From Amoebophrya sp. A120 (taxonomy: Eukaryota > Sar > Dinophyceae > Syndiniales > Amoebophryaceae): DNA of 64,000 nucleotides. The notes under the pieces were generated by a model. It was not told the DNA's origin. It saw nothing but the letters and a program-made list of their open reading frames with translations, and did not search any database. Below, in pieces: positions 21,101 through 38,857 of the stretch (positions within the stretch are counted from its first letter, which is position 1; the number at the start of each line of letters is the position of its first letter). The DNA is taken from the NCBI GenBank assembly GCA_905178155.1, contig CAJINV010000007.1:522912-586911 (forward strand), written 5' to 3'. The position numbers were made by a program, and so were the translations under genes.

Positions 21101-23896
21101 TCCAACGAGTCCCTGTCGCAGCTCTGTGTTGCCCACGCGAAACTGAAGGGGAAAAATCACTCAATATTGAGAGGAAAAATCCCCCCTCCCCATATTGAAA
21201 AGGTATGTTTCCAAAAATTTGTGTTGCGGATTTGAGGTCACAAATCACATCTGTCTTGCAAGAAGACAAGGGCAGAAGCTTCCGCCCCATTATGGAAGCG
21301 ATTTGTCATGCTGTCTGGCCTACAGGGGGGCCGTTTTCCATGCTGAACTACTACGCCCATACGCCCCTACCTAGCCTGGGGATCTGGCCGCAGTGCCTCT
21401 GTGCAATACAAAGCTGATCTGTGGCCACAAATCAGCATCACAGATTTCCGTTTTGATATGGGGAGGGGGGATTTTTCATTTTGATACTCAAGAGAAGATC
21501 TTTATGATGAGGCCACGACTTGTAAAAATCTTGGGCACAACGACGAGAATGGTTTTTTTCAAACTCACCTGGTAAAAGAATGCTTCCACCGGCTACAACA
21601 GCAGACGGGGCCGCACATCAGCGGACCGACGATGAAAATAAATACGCCTAATTTAGGTTCTCAGGAAATCGGGTCTATTGCCTGGTCGCTGGTGAAAATG
21701 GAGAAATTCCACTTGGCAAAAAGTTGGTGCGAGGTTGTCTTTTTCCAGCAATCAACATCTGCGACAGGACTACAACCTTCTACCATGATGTTGACAACAA
21801 CCAGTCTGAACGCCCGCGCAGTGGCAAACTTGGTTTGGGTTTATGCGACCGCCACGCCTAAAAATTTGTCGACGACGAGCACGAACAGGGCCGGCAGCAA
21901 AAGTTTCAGTTGTGAGCACCAGAACTACGAGCCAGTAGTAAAAGACCAGAAAACTACGACCACTGCTACTGCAACTTCGTACGAGACTTTTTTGAAAGTT
22001 CAGTTAAATCAGCAACCGATTGTGCAGCAATTTTTGCAGGATGAGGCGGCCTTGTCGCAGTTTCTCTATTCTACCGCGAAGCTCATGAACGATTTCGGGG
22101 AATTTAGCAGCAGAACTTTAAAAAACCGACAGCTGTTGAGGGAGACAAGATTGCTGAAAGAGGTTGCAAACGCGCTGGCAGGTAAACGGCAAAGCGGACA
22201 TTATCCAAATTGCAACTCAACAATAAAATCTAATTCCAGCCCTTGCGCCAATCAACATTTTCTACGCATCAAGAAACCACAACACTTGGCGAACCTTTCG
22301 TGGGCGTTGTGCGTCATCGGCGGAATGGACCAGCTTTTGGTGGAACTGTTAGACCCGCGTAGTTTACCTCGTGGTGATGGTACTGCAATTATCCCACACG
22401 GGATGAACTACTACGGCAATCAAGAAGAAAAACACAGGAGGAGCGCGTTACACGCAGTAACAGACCCCCGCCACATCAGCGCTTTGTGGTACGTCTGCAA
22501 ACGGGCGACGGTGGTGAGAAAAGATTTGTTGGAGTTGCTGATTCAGAAAACCACGAGGACCTCCGCGGAGTCGATAGAGAGGAATGCGAAGATGTCATAT
22601 GAACAAATGAAGACCTCCTCTCTGTTGCTCTCGGACCAAGACATTCTCTTGCGACTTTTCGCGTTGCAGGCAATCGCCCGGTGTTGCTCTGTTGAGTTGG
22701 AAGGAGGCGGGGTCGTGGTGTCCTCGGATAGCAACGAGCTCAGTGCAGTGCAGCAGAATGAGAAGAAGCTTCTTGTGCGAAAATTTGTGTTGGAGATGGT
22801 TGAAAGCCTGCTTCTTGTGGCAACTTCATCTACTTCCGGACCGGCCTCAGCTGTCACAACTTTACCTGAAAAGGAACAAACGCGCAAGAAGCAACACCCG
22901 GCGACCAAGTCTTGTCTCCATGCCGACGATCTCGGCGGCCCCGTCGCGATGGTGCTGGTAACTCTGGCGGCGATGGATAAAAGCGGAGAAATTCGGAAGC
23001 TGTTGCAGGAACACCCGGCCCTGCTGCAGACCGTGTTCCGACAGCTGTTTTCGAGTTTTGTCGTTTCCCCGCTACAGGACGAAATCGGAGCACTCGCTAC
23101 TCCAGAAGAGGAAATAAGAACTGAGGTGCTTTTGAAGAATGGCAAGACGAAGAGTTGTTCCAATCATCTCCGCGTTTCCAACGAGGAAGCCTCGCATTCC
23201 CTGCACCAAGCGTACCGGGCGTACCTGGCCTGCAGCGTGCTGTATCCCGAATTAATCGCGGGGGTGGACGAGGAAGCCGAACTCGGTGCCTACAGTCAAG
23301 TAGGAAACAGAGAGAACAAGAAAGCAGCTCCTGTGCCGAAGATTCCGTCCTCCTTGCCGCAAAACCCTTCTCCAAAATCCAGCACGACGCACGACTTGTT
23401 GCGGCGGAAAATCCAGGAGCTCGGTCAAGTTAGTTGTAGGGGAAAAAAATCTTCTTCTTTTGAAATCAACCGCATCGAGAACGAAGTGCCGCTCTTTCAA
23501 CAACAGCGGAAAGCCGTCCTGCAAAAAGATGTTGATAATCGCTCTGCAGGAGAAAGAAAATCTTCTTCATTGTCGAATCTGGAAATAAAGAACAACCGTG
23601 TAGTGATTCAACCCGAGTTTTTCGTCGACTTAGTGGTGAACGGAAAGCTGTGTATCGAAGTCAATGGCCCAGAGCACTACTTTTCTCTTCTGGATAGTTG
23701 TCCTTCTTCTACTATGCCAACAACTTCTACCACCCGGCGGCTTCAAATCGGGGAGAACTGTCTGAAGCGAAAAATCGCGGAGAAACTTGGGTATGCCTAT
23801 CTAGAATTCGACGCTGTGAAAGAGTTAGATGTGAAGTTGAAAGCGACTGACTGCTTGCAGTGGCTGGAAGAAAAGTTGAAAGCGAAATGGATTTAG
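18173..23896 (+). CDS. OPR/RAP-domain RNA-binding protein, probably mitochondrial
   Basis: Exons 18173-20477, 20762-20788, 20904-21164 and 21492-23896 total 4998 nt (1665 aa). The start chosen is the first ATG. The N-terminus is basic and Ser/Arg-rich (SSIQQKYARSRNFLFRTCARR), which fits a mitochondrial presequence. Helical repeats with the W-A/S core of octotricopeptide-like proteins are scattered along the chain (QQISLICWSVATVL, QEIGSIAWSLVKM, RAVANLVWVYAT, QHLANLSWALCVIG). The last ~100 residues form a RAP domain (FFVDLVVNGKLCIEVNGPEH, then KRKIAEKLGYAYLEFD). Such proteins bind and process organelle RNA, and in apicomplexans they act on fragmented mitochondrial rRNA. Long polar stretches separate the repeats. 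There are two introners and one inferred GT-AG intron (20789-20903); without that intron a TGA closes the frame. Confidence 0.85.
20478..20756. mobile_element. Introner, family B
   Basis: Identical ACAGG flanks. Removal joins IKGQ to EIFRS in frame. Its interior is in the opposite orientation to the element at 36864. Confidence 0.9.
20789..20903 (+). other. Inferred GT-AG intron, 115 nt
   Basis: Donor GTATGATATG and acceptor TAATACAG. It is needed because the frame meets TGA inside. The join gives MQAS-SGCSG and restores the RAP-gene frame. Confidence 0.65.
21165..21486. mobile_element. Introner, family C
   Basis: Identical CTCAA flanks. Removal joins KNHS to REDLY in frame. The interior is very similar to 13119-13440 and 48457-48781, so it is probably a recent copy. 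Confidence 0.92.
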
Positions 23897-24482
23897 TAGA
23901 TAACGCGAGTCACTTCACTTTACTCGAAGTAAAGAGGTGATAGCAGAACCGAAAATTATCCTAGAACAGCTGCGATTGCACGACAGCAGGAGATGGAAGG
24001 TTTAGTAGGCTTCATTTCAACTATGCAGCTGCACGAGTGTTCACTCCATTGCAAGTTCCAAGGTTACTTACTCTGCTGTTTCTCGTAATCCTAGTCCTGA
24101 GCCATCGACTCCCGCCGCATCTGGCTTGCTGCTGCTGTGAATTCCTCTTGTGCAGCCGCGACCTGAGATGTAGTTGACGAAGCGCTGGGGTTGAACGATG
24201 TTTGATCCTCACCACGCCCACCCTGAAACAACGCACCGGATTCGAGTGAAGATGTCACTAAATCTAAGATCACGAGTACATACTAAAAGCTGAGTAAATA
24301 AAGAAATACGAACACGCCGAGAACTTATGAATGTACCTCCTACGTCCTACCGGCGTGACTGAGTTGCTACTTCTGTACGTTAATAATGTGAGGACAAGCT
24401 ACTTTCACAATCCACCATCAATCCTTTGAACATTTTAAACTTTTAGTATCGATAGTAGTGAAGAACTATCGCAGCTGCCAAG
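23897..24482. other. Intergenic, no supported gene
   Basis: Two short minus-strand frames (24021-24236 and 24091-24273) overlap. No domain is recognised. Confidence 0.4.
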
Positions 24483-27033
24483 ATGTATCAGCAAGTTGCG
24501 ACGACGGAGAAGGGCAAGGAGCTCCTGGAAGGAGTGCGGGGGAAGTTCGGCGGGATGTTTAAGTTCATGTTCTTCACCTCCGCATCAATAGTAACGTTCT
24601 CGGGGATACTATCGATTGTCGTCGCCGCGACAAACATGAGGCCACCCTTCGACTTCATCAATTACGTATCGTATATTTGATAGAGGATTCTTTCGTGTAT
24701 TGTTTGTCATGCGAAATACTTCCCGAAGAGGAAAGATTTCTGTCATGCAAAAAACACATCAAAAACAAGACTTCTAAAACTTCCACTTTTCAGGTCTTCC
24801 TGACAATATTCGGGCTGATAATGATGGCGATGGATGCACCAAACGAGACACCCTTTCTTAGAGGATTCCGCTTATCGAAGTGGGAAAGAGCGTGCCAGTG
24901 TTGAACACCTAAATCTGTAGCCTGTAAAACATGCAAAACATCATTCGCGTTACATGCTTGTCATGTCAGGGAGCCAGTTTTTACGTAGGTAAGCACAACT
25001 CGAATAAGTACTGCTGATCGCACGAATTTGTAGTACACTAAAGCGCGCTTTCTTTCCCTGGATTTCGAGCGGCATTGCTCTACTACGCACTCTTCATGAC
25101 GAGATTTGTCGGCAGGGGAATATGGTAAGTCTACAGATTTTGATGCTCTGTATATGCCATTGCAATTGCTGCATGACAACCGAGGCTATCTTTGTGCGGT
25201 TCTGCATGACAAATTCATGACAAATTTCCATCAGGTACCTTTTTCTGGGCAGCATCACAGTCGGTGCGCTCTACGACAACGACATACTACCAGCACTCGG
25301 ATATGGATCGGAAAAAATTATTGCTAGCGCTGCTAGGGCGGAGAAAATAATTGCTAGCGCTGCTAGCGCTGCTAGGGCGGAGAAAATTAGGTTTGTTTAT
25401 GATGCTTGCATACGAGAGCTCCCAAACCAGGTGGAGGCGCCGCCCTGGTTGCTGGTTTGGGTGGACGCAGCTCTCGTGTGCCGGAGCACCTGTATGCCGC
25501 TGGGGGACGCAACAGCTTTTTGCTGTTGAATCGGTCCGGATTAGCGCAGCAGGGGCCTTGCTTGAGGCCCCTCCCCTGTGCTTCGTCCCTGCATGCATAA
25601 GGACCTCCAGGGCTGTGCATCATGTTCGATCTACGTAGACACTCGCTGCGTGTCTACGCCTTCGCGCAGCATGGGTCCGGTCCCATGTTGCACGTTGTGC
25701 CTGCCTTTTCGCGCGCCAGCCCCTTTTGCTTCTACCGCTACCGCTCGTCTTACGAAAGGCCTTGAGAATTTATTTCCATACGTATTTACAAACGCTTAAC
25801 TATGAGTAGCAGTACTAAGTTTATTTCCGATTTACTTAGTTTCTCAGTAGAAGTTTACGTTACGTAGTAGCTTAGCATTTACCAGTTTAGTAGGCCTCTG
25901 AACGGCAAAGGGACGAACAGCCCGTAGACCTCCGATGTGATGCAGAAGTTCTAACTGCAATAGCTTTTGTGATGCTTCAAGGCCTGAAGAGGCAAACGTC
26001 AATGCTTGATAGTACGCCACTATTACCAGTGTGCACGACCACCGCATGACAAGTCCTTCAGACATGCGCTAGCGCCGTTTTTCCATCCGATGCCGATTGG
26101 GTGCTAGGCGGTTACATTATGGGAGTGGCGTCTTACAGTACTTTGTTATGAACAATTTTGATGTTCCTTCATCATGCTGGTAAGACTGCATAGCATATTT
26201 CAACGACAAGACATTGCCTACAGTATGTACGAATTTGATGTACAAGAACCCATCAAGGTATCTTCTACGGAATCAAGCTGAGTAAGAACCTGGAGGCGGT
26301 GCGAAAGAAAATCTTGGACCAGGGTCCGGAACAGTGGGGCGCATACATTCCACCAAATGGATATGGGAATGAATTCTGCTCTTGAGTCACGATGACGGAG
26401 GTGAAGAGGTCTGTCATGCGTAAGAAAGCTACACAGCGGATGAACTTTGTCATGATCCGAAGCGAAAAAGTACGAGCAGCATCCAGGAGAGAAGTAGCCA
26501 CATGGATAGACCACGTCTGTCACGTGACTCTCAATGCTTTCCAATGGATCCTGCCATGTCAAAAATCCAGCTCCGGGACCTCGCCAGCGCATTAACAAGT
26601 ATCTTTCTATCAGTTCCTTTCGTTTTGCTTTCCTTCGTTGCATGAGAAAACAAAATAACTTGGTGATAACTTCTTTGCTTGCAGCATGGGAAATCACTGG
26701 TCATGATGCGTCGACAACAGTGGTACCTTGGAGCAAATGAAAAAACGAAAACAGCTGTAACATTCAAGGACGAAGAGCTCAATTACATTGTCGCCGGCAT
26801 GAGCGTATGCTGTGCAGAAGTATCGTACTCGCATAAGTGCATTACAAATTTCCTCAGCATGAGAAATAAAATTTGTTATGCCGGTTTACCTCAAGAAAAA
26901 AAATGCATGATTGCAATTACTACGAGTACGATGCTTTTGCAATGCATAGAGCATGGACTTCCGAGACGACGGCATCATCAGCCAGGATGAGTTCGAAGCG
27001 TGGGTCCGGGGGCCGGATATGCTGGTGTTGTAG
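24483..27033 (+). CDS. COPI-associated membrane protein with C-terminal EF-hand
   Basis: Start ATG 24483. Exons seen: 24483-24665, 24794-24892, 25072-25124, 25235 to ~25300, one near 26073-26155, one near 26255-26370, 26550-26593, ~26685-26805 and 26954-27033 (stop TAG 27031). Four hydrophobic segments are spread over these exons (SASIVTFSGILSIVVAA, FLTIFGLIMMAM, YLFLGSITVGALY, WVLGGYIMGVASYSTLL). Their layout, with PPFDFINYVFLTIFG between the first two, fits the COPI-associated/TVP15-like family of small Golgi membrane proteins. A soluble C-terminus follows (KLSKNLEAVRKKILDQG). Its end is an EF-hand loop, DFRDDGIISQDEFEAWV, so calcium binding is plausible. Introns are mixed: two GT-AG (24666-24793, 25125-25234), one typical introner, and others with direct repeats but no clear TIR. 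Several middle exon limits are uncertain. Confidence 0.65.
24666..24793 (+). other. GT-AG intron carrying introner interior motif
   Basis: Donor GTATCG and acceptor TTTTCAG join DFINY to VFLTIF. The interior has TTTGTCATGCGAAATAC and CTGTCATGCAAAA, as in introners, but no TIR. Confidence 0.8.
24893..25071 (+). other. Non-canonical intron flanked by GAGCG, no clear TIR
   Basis: GAGCG ends the upstream exon (24888-24892) and recurs at 25067-25071. Removing 24893-25071 joins KWERA to ALLYYA in frame. No register gives GT-AG in frame. It looks like an introner whose TIRs have decayed. Confidence 0.6.
25125..25234 (+). other. GT-AG intron carrying introner interior motif
   Basis: Donor GTAAGT and acceptor CCATCAG join GRGIW to YLFLG. 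The interior contains two copies of CTGCATGACAA, the motif typical of introners. Confidence 0.8.
25300..26072. other. Large intron with direct and inverted repeats
   Basis: It begins with a repeated 29-bp unit (GCTAGCGCTGCTAGGGCGG plus AGAAAAT) and holds foldable pairs such as GAGAGCTCCCAAACCAGG against TGGTTTGGG...GAGCTCTC-type sequence near 25420-25480. No gene is recognised. Its limits are approximate. Confidence 0.4.
26371..26549 (+). other. Non-canonical intron flanked by AATGGAT-type repeat
   Basis: AATGGAT occurs at both junctions. Removal with one copy joins YIPPNG to SCHVKN in frame. The interior has GTCATGCG and TTTGTCATG motifs but no clear long TIR. Confidence 0.5.
26806..26948. 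mobile_element. Introner, family I (short)
   Basis: A 143-bp element with TIR TATGCTGTGCAGAAG and complement. Flanks GAGCG and GAGCA (4 of 5). Removal joins AGMS to VDFRD and completes the EF-hand. Confidence 0.85.
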
Positions 27034-28000
27034 TTAGAAATCGGTTGTTGTGGTACACCAGCATGCTTTTTTACGAGAGTCTCGTTTACTATGGAATCTG
27101 CAAGAACTACTTATCGCAATCGCGATCGACGGTGTCGCGCAAGCCAAAAAAGCGCAACGCAAGTCCCACTCTCATTTTCCTGAAAAAGTCCACGTAAGAT
27201 TCTGAAGTAGTGCAAGCAACAAGCGCAAGGCGATAAATCACACAGCTGCTTTGTGGTGGCCTTGCGCTTTGAAAGTCGAATAACTCCAATGTCGACTTGT
27301 GAAAGCCAGCTTATATACGAGGAATGGTCCAGCATAAATATTCACCTCGAGGAGGAGCGAAAAAGACGCGAGGAACTACTGTGCCGTGTGTATATTGAAG
27401 AATTTGCCGCGTCAAGATGAAGAAAAAGGAGAAGTCGTACGACCGGAGAAAAATATTGCTCCACCCCCTTGTGCAACTTCCTATCGACAGAATGACAGGT
27501 CATGCTGTCGACACCGTGCTCAAGGTTCGAGAAGCGGACTTGATCCTTATCGTCGGGAAGGAAGTAGAAACACAAGGGTTCTTCCGAGTGTTCTTCGTTA
27601 GAGCTTCTTTGAAGAAGTCGTCGTTGCGTCTGGGATGGAAGTCGTCGTACTATGTATTAGAACATCATATGTGGAGGCAGGTCGACTACTTGCCGTCTTC
27701 TCCCCACGCTCCGAGAAAAAGTCTTGTCAAGGGAGTGTGGTCGTCGTATTTGCAGAACAAATTGTAGAACAATCATCAAAATAACGAACGTGCAGGTGTC
27801 GTTAATCCAAAAGGCCGCGTGCGGACTCATCATAAGTACCTGCTGCACCAGCTGCGAAGATATTTTCGGTTTTTGACATTTGAAAATGGCCCATTCGTAG
27901 TTTTATACTAGGCAGAACGTTCCAGTAGCAGCACTTGATCCACCGACCGAATCTGAAATCGAATTCCAGATCTTTCTCTCGTCGTCTCATCGTTCAGCAC
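27034..28000. other. Intergenic, no supported gene
   Basis: A plus frame at 27417-27767 (116 codons) and several minus frames have no recognisable domain. Confidence 0.4.
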
Positions 28001-29953
28001 TTAGTAGCAAAAAATCGTTTTCGGGAGGGGCAGTTGTAGCAGCAAGTGCTCTTCGTCTTTCGTAGAAGCATTGTATGTAGTCGCTCGTTCATCTTCATTG
28101 TCGTTGCAACCGATCGTGACGAGGTTTATTTTGTGGGCCGATCTTCTGTAGCCAATTACAATTTTCTTTTGAATTTGAAGGAATACAAGATTTGAGAAGT
28201 ACAAATACAAAACGAAAAGAACTAGAGAAATAAATACCAAAACGTCATGACAATGAAGATTCGCCTTAGAAGCCCAACTCAGACGCAGCTTCCTCACTTG
28301 TGGAGGAGTCGTTTTATCGCGACTATCAACTGTAAAAATGTCTGGGTCTGGAAGAATTCATGTTTGTCATGCTTGTCTGGCATGACTCTTAAATCTGTCA
28401 TGCACGTTACCCAAGAGCTCCGTTTTTCTGTGATGCAGAAGCGCAGTTTGTCATGCAGAATAGGCAACACTTAGGAGCTCAGAAACTTGTCATGCTGAGC
28501 CAGCATTTGTAGCCTCATCATGAGACGCCACCCAGCATCACAGGTTTCCAGACCCAGACATTTTTACATTTGATAGCGACAGCAGCAGACCACGGAGTAG
28601 GACTGCAGCAGCCGGATTGAACGGATTGATGGTGTGGCAATGATCAATTCGTTTTCCTTAGGCAGCTTTATTATTTTGCCGGCATTCGTTTCTTTGAACG
28701 TACGCGGTTAATTCCGACCCTTTCACGTGACCAGAGCCGATCGCTTTCACGTTCGGATTATCAACTGCAAAAATGTCTGGGTCTGGAAGAGTCGGGGCTT
28801 GTCATGCACATTTTGCATGACCCGTGAGGCCTGTGATGCTGGTGCTAGCATCACAGATTTTTTGAGAGCTTCTTGATGCTGATTACGCATGAGAAATGCC
28901 CTCTTCGTGTGCCACGATCTGACTCCCCTTGCTCCCCATGCAACACAGATATTTTTAAAATCCGCAGACAGCATTACAAGTTGCAATCTTCCAGACCCAG
29001 ACATTTTTACAGTTCATACGGATTCCTCGCGCCGTTATCGGTCAGAAACTTCACCTCCTTCTCCGGCTTGCACTCGGAATATGAAAGCCTCAGGTTGGAA
29101 ATCCTCAAAGTGGAAAACATTTGTAATGCAAAAAAACGACTCCAGTTGGAGCACCATTTATAGTCGGCGCATGACAAATTTCCCGGGCACTCAAAACGTG
29201 TCTGTCATGCTAGTTAGGCAAAGGCGTGCCCTCGTCTCATGCTAATCAGGAGCTCAATTCTGAACCCGTACATGCACAATAGTCGGCCTCCATTGCATTC
29301 TCTGCAATGCAGTCTTTTTGGTGTCGCATTTCATGCATCACAAATTATTTCCGCTTTGAGGATTTCCATTCTGAGGGTGTCATACGGAATCCAGGAAGAG
29401 CTCCAGGGAGTACACCTGCCAGCAGTCGACCGAGTCATCGGCTTTGAGGCGCCACTGGGTGCCGGTGAAGCCGGGTCTGGCGTGGCCCGTGCCGCCACCA
29501 AGGTCGTAAAACCAGGAACCGGAGTAGTCGGTCAGAGAAGCTGCACCAACTTCAACCGCAGGGTCGAACCTGATAGATTAGTAATGAGTTTTTTGCATGA
29601 AGAATTTCATGGATGATGTGAAACTCGCAACACAAACAGAAGTAGCGGATGGCGTTGCAAGCTGAAACAAGACAACAACTTCGTCCTAAATCCTATGTAT
29701 ACCACCGAATGCCGTTCCAGGTTTCCAGCCAGCCGATCACGGAGTAGAACTGCAGCAGCCGGATTGAACGGATTGAGCCGATCACGGAGTAGAACTGCAG
29801 CAGCCGGATTGAACGGATTGAGGCACTTAGTCGCTCGAAACTTTTCTTCAGAACAGCGGAAGACGTGCGACGACTTTCTGAGTTGGCACCCGTAGGTTTA
29901 CAACACACGCGAACAGCTGCAATCTCGCACTGTCCACCTCGCCAGTTCGACTT
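28001..29953 (-). CDS. Discoidin-like membrane protein, 5' end unresolved
   Basis: Read on the minus strand: exon ending at 29703, GT-AG intron 29702-29570, then 29569-29385, 29074-29019, 28753-28700, a 43-nt intron 28699-28657, 28656-28576 and 28318-28001. The protein has discoidin (F5/8 type C)-like features: SIRSIRLLQFYS, then WLETWNG, GGGTGHARPGFTGTQWRLKA, and CWQVYSLELFLDSECK. A second partial copy (SIRSIRLLQSYS) follows. The C-terminus has one transmembrane helix (VFISLVLFVLYLYFSNLVFL) and an acidic tail. Such domains usually bind sugars or lipids on cell surfaces; that is inference here. Three introners lie inside; all three joins keep the minus-strand frame (LDSECKP, ARNPNVK, CCCRDKT). 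No start codon was found; the frame is open to 29953, only 27 bp from a divergent plus-strand ATG. Confidence 0.6.
28324..28575. mobile_element. Introner, family A, in minus-strand gene
   Basis: Identical GCGAC flanks. On the minus strand, removal joins VCCCR to DKTTPP. Confidence 0.88.
28759..29018. mobile_element. Introner, family A, in minus-strand gene
   Basis: Identical CGGAT flanks. On the minus strand, removal joins GARNP to NVKAIG in frame. Confidence 0.9.
29080..29384. mobile_element. Introner, family E, in minus-strand gene
   Basis: Identical CGGAA flanks. On the minus strand, removal joins LFLDS to ECKPEK in frame. Confidence 0.9.
29732..29821 (-). repeat. 45-bp tandem duplication in discoidin-like exon
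   Basis: Two copies, identical as far as I can see, at 29732-29776 and 29777-29821. They encode SIRSIRLLQFYSVIG twice in a row on the minus strand. A diverged third copy is at 28591-28629 in the next domain. Confidence 0.85.
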
Positions 29954-29979
29954 TCAGCACTTGAAGCTGCGCAGCGACA

Positions 29980-37227
<7,248 letters not shown>

Positions 37228-37235
37228 AAAGCTTT

Positions 37236-37514
37236 TATCCTGAGGAAAAACGTACCCACACCAGAGTTGTAATGCAGATTTGCAAAGACAGGAAGACTTG
37301 CAATGCGCATCCCCATGAGAGCCATTTCCAGTCGTGTTTTGGAATTTGTGATGCTGTGAACAGGATGAGCAGATGAATCTGTGATGCGGCTGCGCTTGCT
37401 AACCTGCACTACACTGCATTGTGCAACTTGTCATGCGTGACGCACAAAACTCCTAGGTTTGTGTTGCAAAATCCTCATCCTGACTCTGGTGTGGGTACGT
37501 TTTTACTCAGGATA
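37236..37514. mobile_element. Introner, family B, outside coding sequence
   Basis: Identical GCTTT flanks. It starts 9 bp after the stop codon, so it sits in the 3' UTR or flank. It is nearly the reverse complement of 36864-37142, 93 bp away. Confidence 0.9.
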
Positions 37515-38857
37515 GCTTTTGCAGCTTGTTTTATTGATCTCACTTACAACACCGAGGGAGAAGAATGACACCTACACAACATCAGCTCGTGCAGCCACCT
37601 CCAGTGGCTTTCATCGTTTATCGTTCTGTCGAGTAGAAGAAAATAATTGCAAAAAAACAAAAAAACAGCCTCTTTCGATCATAATTTTCTTGTTTGTTCA
37701 CCTTGTTCACACGCGTTTTGACACCGATACCGAATTTTTACGTTTCTGTTGCAAGAAGATGAAGAAATTTACATTTTCACAACTAACTTGTTGCTGTACT
37801 ACAGGCTTGATCTTTTTACCACAGTTTTAATGTTTCACTTTTAGCATTTACCAATTTTTGGACTTTTCACTTTAATGTCGTTGATGTCGCCCACGTGTTC
37901 TAACGCAGGTGTAGTATACTTCTAAAATATGTAGTGTGTCAGTACCGTGTTTCTACTTCACGAAAAATAGGAAAAAACAGAGAGGATTGAAGCTGGTACA
38001 GCCGTCGAGGCGGGAAGAGCTCGCGAACTTTGTTACTCCAGTCCGTCTAGAGCGACACAAGTTCCATACTTTCGCAGCAACTACGGGATCGAAATATACG
38101 AAACTGCACCGAGAAAATTAATCACTGATCGCGCGTTGATATTTTTTGTTTCGTTTACCACTCAGAGGTACTCACAGACCTGTACAGTAAAAAGATAGGA
38201 ACTTCAGTATAGTTCTACGTCAGGCGGAAAGAAGATGAAAGTCGAGAATTGAGATATATTTGCACATATGGTTTGGAAAATGTAAAAAAAAATCCAAGAA
38301 GGTGACTGCGCGGCGGCATTTGCCGGACCACGCATGTGCTTCTGCTTGTTCTCCGCGTCGTGCGTCGTCGTTTTTTTTTGCGTCATCGTCAAAGTCGTGC
38401 GGTGCCCAGCAGTGGCAGGGTCTTCCTTGTGGAAATTAAACGAAAAAGAAAATAGTTTTAGAAGTCCACCGCGTGGTCTTTTGTTTCGTTCCTCCTATCG
38501 TAGGCTGATCGTCCGAAAAATTATCATCGTGAAGTAAATCGTGTTCGTACGACTCGTTCTGGTTACAAAAAGTTGGTCTTCGTGCCTTGCGAAAAAGCGT
38601 GGTTCTAGGAGACCTGCTTCTTGCACTACGAAAAATTTGTCGTATTCTTACCCGTCGCTCTACCACGTCGACGACGAGACAAAGCACCTCCAGAGCGGAG
38701 ACAGTCATTCTTGTTAGCGTTGAAGTCCCACTGTGTCTATCAATAACCGCACCACAGCAGGAGGACGGAAGTAAATTGCTGGATAGATCATGAATGAACA
38801 TTCAAAAGTTTCTATTCTAAGCAATAACAAACGGAGGACATCCATCGTCAAGTGATC
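37515..38857. other. Intergenic, no supported gene
   Basis: Short frames only, e.g. minus 38436-38801, without recognisable domains. No TIR element beyond 37514. Confidence 0.45.
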
